This document shows, one piece after another, positions 1 to 5,837 of a stretch of 9,588 nucleotides of DNA. The notes under the pieces were generated by a model. That model ran no database searches, was not told the origin of the DNA, and saw only the letters and a list, made by a program, of their open reading frames with translations. Every line of letters begins with the position of its first letter. Position 1 is the first letter of the stretch. Location: positions 1 to 9,588 of the forward strand of contig JAKJFK010000053.1 of the NCBI GenBank assembly GCA_022704925.1. Reading direction: 5' to 3'. Made by a program: the position numbers and the translations under genes. This stretch comes from a candidate division TA06 bacterium (GTDB lineage Bacteria; Ratteibacteria; UBA8468; MWAK01).

Positions 1-781
1 TCTCCCGCCCCTGCAGACAGTCGGACCCGATAAAGAGGGTCGCGGTCAGGAGGCGCCGCTCCTCCGGCAGGTTGAAGCGGCGGCCGATTGCCTCGCTGAT
101 CTCCTTGTTCTCGTTCCGGCTCAAGTCGAACTCCCGGACCACCAGCGCCGGGTGCCTCTTTTCCAGGTATCGGAGCAGGTGGAAGACCCGCCGGCACTCC
201 CGGCAGCCGTACTGGTGGAAGAAGGCCAGGTAAACCGGCGCCGGCCGCGCCGGCGCGCCGCCCCCGGCGGCCGTTGGCGCACTCGCTTCGTCTCCCCTCC
301 CGTCCGGCGGCGGACGATTCTCACCCCCCGGTTTCGGCAAAGAAACCTCCTCCGGCCAGGGGCAGCCGCCCGAATCCCGGTACTTCAGGATAATTTTTTC
401 CAGCCGTTCGGTTACTTCTTTCTCGCCGCCGATAACCTCCCGGCCGATGAAGAGGACCGGCGGGTCGTGGTCGGCATCCCCGTACCGCGCCTCCAACTTC
501 GTCAGGAGCGCGTAATTGGCCGTCTCCTCCAGGTCGAAGTGGCGGGCCTCGATCCGGCAGCCCAGCCGCCCGGCCAGTTCTTTCAGCGCCTCCGGCCGGA
601 CCGCCCGGCAATCGCCGCAATCCCTGGAGGCGAAGACCCAGATCCGGACGACGGGCAGGTCGGGTTGTTCCTGAGCGCGGATATCGGCCGCCAGCGGCAG
701 GAGCCAGGCCAGGCCGAAGAGGAGGACGAACCATCCCCTCCCCGGCCGTCGTTTTCTTTCGTCAGGTCTGAAGGCCATCAT
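1..781 (-). CDS. Secreted tandem thioredoxin-like protein (3' end beyond window)
   Basis: The frame is open from an ATG-ATG pair at 781/778 to the left edge (260 codons) with no stop, so the protein is truncated here. The first ATG is preferred because a GGAG lies 9 nt upstream. Residues 1-36 look like a signal peptide: a basic stretch (DERKRRPGR), a hydrophobic core (WFVLLFGLAWLLPLAA), then a likely cleavage near IRAQEQ. Two thioredoxin-fold repeats follow. The first has C55-G-D-C58 and a PPVLFIG strand near residue 108 that resembles the cis-Pro region. The second has C193-R-E-C196 and a matching TLFIG strand near 249. A Pro/Gly/Ala-rich linker (about 150-182) joins them. The likely role is thiol-disulfide chemistry outside the cytoplasm. 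Proteins of this kind sometimes continue into a CcdA/DsbD-like membrane domain, but that part would lie outside the window. The domain assignment is fairly sure; the precise role is not. Confidence 0.8.
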   Translation of the reverse strand, partial: MMAFRPDERKRRPGRGWFVLLFGLAWLLPLAADIRAQEQPDLPVVRIWVFASRDCGDCRAVRPEALKELAGRLGCRIEARHFDLEETANYALLTKLEARYGDADHDPPVLFIGREVIGGEKEVTERLEKIILKYRDSGGCPWPEEVSLPKPGGENRPPPDGRGDEASAPTAAGGGAPARPAPVYLAFFHQYGCRECRRVFHLLRYLEKRHPALVVREFDLSRNENKEISEAIGRRFNLPEERRLLTATLFIGSDCLQGRE

Positions 782-806
782 CCACGCCGTCTCCGGATGC
801 GATTGC

Positions 807-819
807 CAACCGACGGTTG
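807..819. promoter_or_regulatory. 13-bp perfect dyad upstream of the thioredoxin-like gene
   Basis: CAACCG-A-CGGTTG is a perfect inverted repeat around one central base, 26 nt upstream of the start at 781. A weak -10-like TATTAC (824-819 on the minus strand) touches its edge, so it could be an operator or a small hairpin in the leader. No regulator is encoded nearby. A short GC-rich dyad can occur by chance. Confidence 0.25.
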
Positions 820-845
820 TAATAAAACCGCTTCGTATTTCCACT

Positions 846-945
846 AAAAAAACCCGCACCGCCGGCCTATTCCGCCAGACCGTACACCGGCACTTCTATC
901 TTCGGCTGATCGGGGTTGTCAGTACCTGAATTTCCAGCGGCGCGG
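846..945 (-). terminator. Possible terminator: T7 tract with distant GC-rich stem
   Basis: On the minus strand a GC-rich run ending in GCGGTGCGGG is followed directly by seven T (852-846). The only good pairing partner I found is CCGCGCCGC at 945-937, which gives a 9-bp stem with one G-U pair but a loop of about 74 nt, unusually long for an intrinsic terminator. The position, just past two minus-strand stop codons (988 and 867) and before the next gene, fits termination. The structure alone does not prove it. Confidence 0.3.
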
Positions 946-1013
946 TAAAAAATCAGGGGGCTTAGCAATAAAAAATCCCACTTCTCGTCAACGCGATTTC
1001 GGGACGCTGTTCT
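867..1013 (-). pseudogene. Possible C-terminal gene remnant (48 codons)
   Basis: After a TGA at 1016-1014 this frame stays open for 48 codons and ends in TAG at 869-867, just before the T7 tract. It has no ATG and overlaps the last codons of the secreted-protein gene in another frame. The last part reads like an ordinary protein C-terminus (FYRAAGNSGTDNPDQP, then KIEVPVYGLAE, then stop), and from about 945 onward the DNA is richer in G+C than the neighbouring gene. I do not recognise the family. It could be the tail of a gene whose front was replaced when the AT-rich gene arrived, the product of a frameshift at the end of that gene, or a chance open frame. Confidence 0.3.
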
Positions 1014-1956
1014 TCATGGTTTTATATGGATAACTTGTGTTGGTTATCTTGTCTTCTATAATGGCATTCGGTGGCAGATCAAGGCCGGAAAGCATGAAGA
1101 GCGAATCCGGCATGTTTTGTTCCGCGATGAATTCGTTAACCACCATTTCCTCTTTTTTCACCAATCGCTCCTTCCCATTATAAAACTCCAACTCTTGTAT
1201 CGTTCCTTTTGAAGGAAAACAATATTCCCCATATTTTTTTAATTCCACCTCAAGGATTCTGATCGCCTGACTCTCGGTACGGATGCTCCATTTATACTTG
1301 GTCAAGGCAAGCTCCTTGTTTAAATCAAGCCATAATTCAAAAACCACCTCGCGGACCGGATCGTTCTTGTGGGCCGTTCCCCGGTAAACCAAGCAATCTG
1401 ATCCATTATACGGTTCTTTTCCGACAATTTTAAAATTAAAAGATTTATCCTGAAGTTTTAACAAGGCAAACTCGCCGGCCAGGAAGAAATCTTCGATTCC
1501 AGCCAGTTCTCCCCGTGTTTTCAATTTTTCAATCCGCACCTGGTGGATGTCGGACCCAAATCCCGAAGCCGATATTTTCTTCTCCGGCGTGAATATGTAT
1601 TTATCTGCAATGGAATCATGCTCTGAAAAAACATCACACCTTACCTTATTGCTTGAACGGGCCCAAAAGATGCTCATGGCTCTCGGAGTGGGGTTATCAT
1701 CTTTGACAACCCTTTTTACTCCGTCAACGCTGACTATATGTGACCAGCGTTGATGTCTAATCAAACGAAAACGGACCGCTATTTTTTTGGAAAATTCGGC
1801 GTGGGCGCGTAAAGCCTTGATAACCGTCGGCAAGTCATAATTTTCCGCCGAAAAAATGACGGCTTTGGAGGTGATCAAAAGAACAAACAAACAAAAGAAG
1901 ACCCCCCAACAGAAAATCTTTCTTTTCTTATTCCACAGTTCGAATCGCCCAGGCAT
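988..1956 (-). CDS. Exported protein of unknown function, possibly LolA-like
   Basis: The 322-aa reading starts at the ATG at 1956, which has AGAGGGGG six nt upstream. The frame is open further, to a TTG at 2052, but that TTG is part of a TTGACA box and lacks a ribosome site. Residues 1-37 form a signal peptide or membrane anchor: basic WNKKRK, then a hydrophobic run (IFCWGVFFCLFVLLITS), with possible cleavage after FSA. The mature part has alternating beta-type segments, including VRCDVFSEHD, FNFKIVGKEPY and VVFELWLDLN, and a stretch near LPPNAIIEDK late in the protein. This layout vaguely recalls LolA/LolB-type periplasmic lipid-binding proteins, but no diagnostic motif is visible. The gene is much richer in A/T-ending codons than its neighbours, which suggests a foreign or recently acquired origin. 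It appears to be transcribed alone. Confidence 0.8.
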   Translation of the reverse strand: MPGRFELWNKKRKIFCWGVFFCLFVLLITSKAVIFSAENYDLPTVIKALRAHAEFSKKIAVRFRLIRHQRWSHIVSVDGVKRVVKDDNPTPRAMSIFWARSSNKVRCDVFSEHDSIADKYIFTPEKKISASGFGSDIHQVRIEKLKTRGELAGIEDFFLAGEFALLKLQDKSFNFKIVGKEPYNGSDCLVYRGTAHKNDPVREVVFELWLDLNKELALTKYKWSIRTESQAIRILEVELKKYGEYCFPSKGTIQELEFYNGKERLVKKEEMVVNEFIAEQNMPDSLFMLSGLDLPPNAIIEDKITNTSYPYKTMKNSVPKSR

Positions 1957-1962
1957 TTTATT

Positions 1963-1970
1963 CCCCCTCT
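1963..1970 (-). promoter_or_regulatory. Ribosome binding site fixing the start at 1956
   Basis: AGAGGGGG on the minus strand ends six nt before the ATG at 1956. It supports this start over the longer TTG-initiated reading from 2052. Confidence 0.65.
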
Positions 1971-2019
1971 CGAGAAACGAAGGGCAATCATCCACAGCCT
2001 TACCACCGCATTTTTCATC

Positions 2020-2052
2020 CTTATAGTGTCCTCTCCGATTACGCTTTGTCAA
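2020..2052 (-). promoter_or_regulatory. Candidate promoter for the exported-protein gene
   Basis: On the minus strand there is an exact TTGACA (2052-2047) and a TATAAG (2025-2020). The 21-nt spacing is longer than the usual 16-19 nt, so at least one box may be fortuitous or the promoter weak. It lies about 65 nt upstream of the ATG at 1956. Confidence 0.35.
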
Positions 2053-2160
2053 ACCAACACCGGGGCCAATCCCGCACTCTCCCTGCCGGGCTCGGCCTCC
2101 AACTTGTTTTGCCCATCAGGCCCCGCCGGCCGCCTCTGGTTGTTGCCGGCCGGTCGGCGG
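2053..2160. other. Non-coding GC-rich stretch of the divergent intergenic region
   Basis: No gene was recognised here. The right end (2123-2160) can fold into an imperfect hairpin: CCGCC pairs with GGCGG and the adjacent GGCC with GGCC, with a 4-nt bulge. It sits upstream of both candidate promoters, so it would not be in either leader. It may be only a by-product of high GC. Confidence 0.3.
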
Positions 2161-2191
2161 CTGGCAATAAAAGCGCCGGCGGAGATATAAT
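2161..2191 (+). promoter_or_regulatory. Promoter for the UroD-family gene
   Basis: There is an exact TATAAT at 2186-2191 in otherwise GC-rich DNA, 27 nt before the start codon. The best -35 candidate is CTGGCA (2161-2166; 4 of 6 matches to TTGACA, 19-nt spacer) or TGGCAA one base on (18-nt spacer). Transcription would begin near 2198, leaving a short leader that contains AAGGAGG at 2208-2214. Confidence 0.5.
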
Positions 2192-2218
2192 TTCCTGACA
2201 AGCCAACAAGGAGGCATC

Positions 2219-3316
2219 ATGCTGCGAGTACCGCTGGAAAAACCGAAGCCGGACATCGAGAATTTCATCCGGACCGTCCGCGGCCAGGCCCGGCCGGACC
2301 GACCGCCGCTGGTGGAACTCTTCCTCGACCCGGAGGTCATCCGGAACATCTCCACCAATTACCTGGGCCGGCGCTGGCCGGAAAAGGTCGAGACCGAGGC
2401 CGAGAAGGAGGCCCTCTGGCGCCTCTGGCTGGAGGTTTACTGGCGGATGGGCTACGACTTCGTCCGGGTCACCGGCGGCCTGGCGTTTTCGCGCAAACTG
2501 CGCCGGACCGAGGATACCGCCGGCCTCTCCCGGGGCACGCGCGGCTGGGCCGAGGAAGGGGTCGGGATGATCACCTCCTGGGAGGATTTCGAGCGTTACG
2601 AATGGCCGGACCCGGCCAAAGCGGACCTCTGGAATTACGAGTTCGTCGCCTCCATTCTGCCGGAAGGCATGGGCCTGCTGGTCTGCCCCACCTCCGGCTT
2701 CCTGGAGGTAACGCTCGACCACCTCTTCGGCTACCAGAACCTGGCCCTGATGCTCTACGACCAGCCCGACCTGGTGGCGGCCGTCTTCCAGAAGGTCGGC
2801 GAAACGATCTGCGGCCTTTACGAGCGGCTCCTGGGACTGCCGGGGCTGCGCGGCTTCTTCCAGGGCGACGACATGGGCTTCAAGACCGGCACGATGATCG
2901 CGCCGGCCGACCTGCGCCGTTACGTCTTCCCCTGGCACAAGCGGCTGGCCGACCTCGCCCACCGGCACGGACTGGTCTACCTGCTGCACAGCTGCGGCCG
3001 GCTGGAAGCGGTGATGGAAGACCTGATCGAAGGGGTGAAAATCGACGGCCGCCACTCCTTCGAGGACGAGGGCAACCCGATGGCGGAGTTCAAGAGAAAG
3101 TACGGGGAGCGGACGGCGGTCCTGGGCGGAGTGGATCTCGATAAATTATGCCGGCTGGAGGAGGCGCCGCTGCGCGCCTATGTCCGGAAGATCATCGAAA
3201 CTGGCCGGCCGGGCGGGCGCTTCTGCCTGGGCTCGGGCAACTCGGTGGCCAATTACGTGCCGCTCCGGAACTACTTCGCCATGGTCGAGGAGGGGTTGAA
3301 CTTCGCCTCGAGATAA
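2219..3316 (+). CDS. Uroporphyrinogen decarboxylase-family protein (methyltransferase-like)
   Basis: This 365-aa protein has the length and layout of the UroD/MtaA superfamily, a TIM-barrel fold. AAGGAGG lies 4 nt before the ATG. Recognisable segments are GDDMG (216-220), LLHSCG (255-260) and the C-terminal [11 protein letters not shown] (338-348). HSCG matches the His-x-Cys part of the zinc site in cobamide methyltransferases such as MtaA, while the RQAGR motif of true heme-pathway HemE is absent. A role in methyl transfer between a corrinoid protein and a thiol or pterin acceptor is therefore more likely than heme synthesis. The third zinc Cys of MtaA-type enzymes is not obvious: GSGN stands where many relatives have a Cys, although C336 is close. 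No corrinoid protein or substrate-specific partner is in the window. The gene has its own promoter and its 3' end overlaps the convergent macrodomain-Nudix gene. Confidence 0.85.
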   Translation: MLRVPLEKPKPDIENFIRTVRGQARPDRPPLVELFLDPEVIRNISTNYLGRRWPEKVETEAEKEALWRLWLEVYWRMGYDFVRVTGGLAFSRKLRRTEDTAGLSRGTRGWAEEGVGMITSWEDFERYEWPDPAKADLWNYEFVASILPEGMGLLVCPTSGFLEVTLDHLFGYQNLALMLYDQPDLVAAVFQKVGETICGLYERLLGLPGLRGFFQGDDMGFKTGTMIAPADLRRYVFPWHKRLADLAHRHGLVYLLHSCGRLEAVMEDLIEGVKIDGRHSFEDEGNPMAEFKRKYGERTAVLGGVDLDKLCRLEEAPLRAYVRKIIETGRPGGRFCLGSGNSVANYVPLRNYFAMVEEGLNFASR

Positions 3317-4224
3317 TCCCGCAGTATCCGCCGGTGGTCGAAGGCCATCTTCTCCGGCAGCCGGTCCGGCGGGAAAATCGCGATCCCGGCCGCGTCGTCC
3401 CGGGCGACCGGCTCGCCCCGGCCCCGGGCGCTGAAGACGGTGGTGATGGTGTGAAAACGCGGGTCGCGGCCCGGCTCGCTGTAGGTGTGAAACTGCCGCA
3501 GTTCCTCGAGTTCCAGGCCGGTCTCCTCCATAGCCTCGCGGCGGACGGCCGCCTCCAGGCTCTCCCCCCAATCCACGAAGCCGCCCGGCAGGGCCCAGCC
3601 GTAGGGCGGATTCTTGCGCTCGATGAGCACGATCCCGCCGGCGGTCTCGATGACGGCGTCCACGGTCGGGATCGGGTAGCGGCCGAGTTTGCGCTGGATG
3701 TAGCCCAGGTGCTCGCCGACCACCTTCTCGAAGGTCCAGAAGGTCGGCGCGTCGAAGAGCACGAAACGGACTTCGCGCAGGCCGGGGACGCCCTCGCAGA
3801 GGAAGGCGGCCGTCTCCTCGGCCATGATCCGGGCGGCCCGTTCGGCCGGGAAGCCGCCCACCCCGCAGCCGAGGGCCGGAAAGGCCACGCTCTCCATCCC
3901 CTGCTCGCGGACCCGCTTGAGGGCGTTGCGGGCCGCCAGGCGGATGCTCTCCTCGCCGGTCACGAAGTCCATGGCCATGGTGGCCGCGTGGATCACGTAC
4001 CGGCAGGGCAGGCGGCCGGCGGCGGTCACCACCGCCTCGCCCACCGGCTTGGGACCGAGCCGGACCGCCTCGGCCTCGATTTCGGCGCCGCCCCGCTTGC
4101 GGATGGCGCCGGCCACACCGCCGCCCATCCGGAACTGGTTGTTGGCGGCGTTGACGATGGCGGTCACCTCCTGCTCGGTAAGATCGCCCTGGACGACGGT
4201 CACCCGGATGCCCTTGATCTCCAT
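3271..4224 (-). CDS. Macrodomain-Nudix hydrolase fusion (predicted ADP-ribose processing)
   Basis: This 317-aa cytoplasmic protein has two complete domains. Residues 1-170 are a macrodomain: GDL (13-15), NAANN (25-29), GGGVAGAI (34-41) and [11 protein letters not shown] (116-126) are the ADP-ribose-binding loops, closer in style to archaeal Af1521 than to MacroD, which has Asp after GGGV. Residues 185-305 are a Nudix domain with a perfect box G215-x5-E221-x7-REAMEETGL (229-237). Its surroundings, including YSEPGRDPR and the terminal [10 protein letters not shown], match the ADP-ribose pyrophosphatase group (COG1051 type). The macrodomain could free ADP-ribose from adducts or deacetylate O-acetyl-ADP-ribose, and the Nudix part could split ADP-ribose to AMP and ribose-5-phosphate. 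The start has GGGGAGGGGGG just upstream and lies 15 nt after the aldolase stop; it is the last gene of the operon. The last residues overlap the UroD-family gene on the opposite strand. Substrates are inferred. Confidence 0.9.
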   Translation of the reverse strand: MEIKGIRVTVVQGDLTEQEVTAIVNAANNQFRMGGGVAGAIRKRGGAEIEAEAVRLGPKPVGEAVVTAAGRLPCRYVIHAATMAMDFVTGEESIRLAARNALKRVREQGMESVAFPALGCGVGGFPAERAARIMAEETAAFLCEGVPGLREVRFVLFDAPTFWTFEKVVGEHLGYIQRKLGRYPIPTVDAVIETAGGIVLIERKNPPYGWALPGGFVDWGESLEAAVRREAMEETGLELEELRQFHTYSEPGRDPRFHTITTVFSARGRGEPVARDDAAGIAIFPPDRLPEKMAFDHRRILRDYLEAKFNPSSTMAK

Positions 4225-4239
4225 GCCCCCCCTCCCCGC

Positions 4240-4860
4240 TCATGGCAGCAGGCCGATGATCTCGCGGGCCTTCGCCCGGATCGAGTCGTAATCCTCCCGC
4301 TGGATGGCCTCCCTGGGGGCCAGGTTGCCGCCCATGCCCACCGCCAGGGCGCCGGCGGCGAACCAGGCCCGGAGGTTCTCCTTCTCGACGCCGCCGGTCG
4401 GCACCAGCTTCAAGCCCGGAAAGGGACCCCGGAAGGCCTTGATCAGGTCCGGGCCGCCCAGGGAACCGGGGAAGAGTTTCAAAACCTCGGCGCCCAGGGA
4501 GAGGGCCTGGAAGGCCTCGGTCGGTGTGAAGATGCCCGGCATCACCAGCAGGTTCTCCTCCCGGCCGTAGCCGACCACCTCGGGAATCAGGCAGGGGCTG
4601 ACCAGGAAACGCGCGCCGGCCGCCCGGGCCGCCCGGGCGTCCTTCAGGCTCAGGACGGTGCCGGCGCCCAGCAGGATGTCATCGCGGCCGGCCAGCCGCT
4701 CGATGGCCGCCAGCGGGTCGTCCATGGTGTAGGTGATCTCGATCAGGTTCACGCCGCCCTCGACCAGGGCCTCGGCCGTCCGCACCGTCTTCTCGACGGT
4801 GTCGCCGCGCAGGACGGCGATCACCCGCCCCTTTTGAATCCGTTCCAGCGTCTCTTTCAT
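4240..4860 (-). CDS. eda: 2-keto-3-deoxy-6-phosphogluconate / 4-hydroxy-2-oxoglutarate aldolase family
   Basis: This 206-aa class I aldolase of the KDPG/KHG family is predicted to split a 2-keto-3-deoxy sugar acid into pyruvate and an aldehyde. The start at 4860 is chosen over the upstream ATG at 4890 because AAGGGAGGT lies six nt before it and the protein then begins in the usual place. Visible family motifs are VIAVLRGD (13-20), E41-ITYT (the catalytic Glu in EVT/EIT), GAGTV (65-69), the Schiff-base lysine K128 in KLFPGS, and TGGV (155-158). Two positions differ from E. coli Eda: the Arg that follows EVTL is replaced by Thr, and the late G-S motif that helps hold the phosphate reads VGMGGNL (174-180), with Gly for Ser. 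The Arg change is also seen in thermophile relatives. The gene sits 26 nt after the NagB homologue, so its substrate probably comes from that pathway. Confidence 0.9.
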   Translation of the reverse strand: MKETLERIQKGRVIAVLRGDTVEKTVRTAEALVEGGVNLIEITYTMDDPLAAIERLAGRDDILLGAGTVLSLKDARAARAAGARFLVSPCLIPEVVGYGREENLLVMPGIFTPTEAFQALSLGAEVLKLFPGSLGGPDLIKAFRGPFPGLKLVPTGGVEKENLRAWFAAGALAVGMGGNLAPREAIQREDYDSIRAKAREIIGLLP

Positions 4861-4866
4861 GGCCGG

Positions 4867-4875
4867 ACCTCCCTT
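4867..4875 (-). promoter_or_regulatory. Ribosome binding site fixing the aldolase start at 4860
   Basis: AAGGGAGGT on the minus strand ends six nt before the ATG at 4860. It lies within the 26-nt gap after the NagB-like stop, and supports the shorter start over the ATG at 4890, which would overlap the preceding gene. Confidence 0.75.
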
Positions 4876-4886
4876 GATTGTCGGCT

Positions 4887-5822
4887 TCAATAACCGCCGT
4901 CGTAATCGGGCTCGATGTCGGCGGCGATGCTCTCGGAAACGTAAACGTCGGTGCGCAGGGTCTGCAGGATGGACTGGGGAAGCTTCGGCGTCACCGGTCC
5001 GTGCAGGCAGAGACGGGTCATCAGCCGCTGCCAGGAGACCCGGCTGCCGCCGACGGTGATGGCGTGCATGTCGAAACGGAAGCGGGCGGCGATGACCTCG
5101 GCCGGGCCGATGGTCGCCGCCTGGGGCGGCACCGCGGCCAGGTCGCCGCTCATTCCGAAGGCCGCGTGCAGGGAGTTCTGGGCGATGGTGAAGGGACTCA
5201 GGGTCACCAGGCGCGGCCCCATCTTTTTCCAGGCCGCCAGGCCGCCCCGGAACTCCGGCGCGTCGGGCTCGATGAAGGCCAGGTGGCCGGTCCAGCCCGG
5301 GCCGCTATAGCAGCAGTCGGCGCCGCCCAGGTCGGCGATCATCTTCCCGTAATCCCGGATGTTGCGGTGGGTCGGCCCCTGGACCTGGCGGCGCGGCGGC
5401 CGGAGTTTCGGGTCGAGCCGGCGGTAGAAATTATTAAGCATCGAGTACAGGAAGCCGGCCGGCCAGGTCTCCGGGGCCGTCTCTCCTTTTTCGTTGGCGT
5501 ACTCGTCCATGTTGAAGGTGTGCAGTTTTTTACAATTGACCCGGTGGCGATTGATCAGGCCGGCCAGTTCCCGGTAGCCGTCCGGCCAGGGCTGGGGCGT
5601 GATCAGGATCAGCGGCCGGCCCGCCTCGGCGGCGGTCCGGATGCGCTCGAACATGTCGACCAGCCAGAGGCGGGTGATCTTGGCGTCCGGGACGACCCGG
5701 ATCCGGAAGTCCGGGTTGGGGTGACGGGTAATCGCGGCGGCCCGGATGCGGCGGCAGCGCTCCAGGACGGCCCGGTCGCGAAAGGGAACGCACCGGGCCG
5801 GCTCGTATTGGAATTTCGACAT
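4887..5822 (-). CDS. Divergent glucosamine-6-phosphate deaminase (NagB) family protein
   Basis: This 311-aa protein is longer than typical NagB (about 266 aa) because of extra N-terminal sequence. Family motifs are clear: FNMDEY (103-108, with the catalytic Asp as D106), GPGWTGHLAFIEP (174-186, with H180 and E185 matching the His and Glu of the ring-opening motif), PPQAATIG (232-239) and HGPVTPKLPQSILQ (274-287). Two parts depart from classical NagB. The loop that usually reads GGTP and holds the sugar phosphate is ITPQPWP (74-80). The usual Asp before Gly-His (GNDGH in E. coli) is Thr178. Deamination or isomerisation of an amino sugar or amino-sugar acid is likely, but glucosamine-6-phosphate itself is doubtful, so I give no gene symbol. 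GAGGAGGG precedes the start; the gene follows the NagA homologue by 15 nt. Confidence 0.85.
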   Translation of the reverse strand: MSKFQYEPARCVPFRDRAVLERCRRIRAAAITRHPNPDFRIRVVPDAKITRLWLVDMFERIRTAAEAGRPLILITPQPWPDGYRELAGLINRHRVNCKKLHTFNMDEYANEKGETAPETWPAGFLYSMLNNFYRRLDPKLRPPRRQVQGPTHRNIRDYGKMIADLGGADCCYSGPGWTGHLAFIEPDAPEFRGGLAAWKKMGPRLVTLSPFTIAQNSLHAAFGMSGDLAAVPPQAATIGPAEVIAARFRFDMHAITVGGSRVSWQRLMTRLCLHGPVTPKLPQSILQTLRTDVYVSESIAADIEPDYDGGY

Positions 5823-5837
5823 CCGGTTTCCCTCCTC

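Noticed and set aside
321-734. A 137-codon minus-strand frame and a 231-codon plus-strand frame near the left edge.
   Set aside because: Both are shadows of the thioredoxin-like gene, which has a signal peptide and two CxxC motifs in its own frame but no stop inside the window.
1957-2052. N-terminal extension of the exported protein by 32 residues from a TTG at 2052.
   Set aside because: The extension puts charged residues before the signal peptide, lacks a ribosome site and starts within a TTGACA box; the ATG at 1956 has a good ribosome site and places the hydrophobic segment near the N-terminus.
2123-2160. GC-rich imperfect hairpin as a terminator or riboswitch.
   Set aside because: It lies outside the likely transcripts of both flanking genes, has a bulged stem and no T run.
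2162-2174. Possible sigma-54 promoter (TGGCA followed by GC).
   Set aside because: The distance between the GG and GC elements is two bases too short, and an exact TATAAT lies close by.
2039-3055. A 338-codon open frame on the minus strand.
   Set aside because: It is antisense to the UroD-family gene, has no ribosome site or motif, and the plus-strand gene clearly belongs to a known family.
4861-4890. N-terminal extension of the aldolase by ten residues from the ATG at 4890.
   Set aside because: It would overlap the NagB-like stop, and a strong ribosome site lies directly before the ATG at 4860.
3148-4893. A 581-codon open frame on the plus strand.
   Set aside because: It runs antisense across the macrodomain-Nudix and aldolase genes, its translation is low-complexity (Gly/Ala/Asp/His/Arg-rich) with no motif, and long antisense frames are expected in DNA this rich in G and C.
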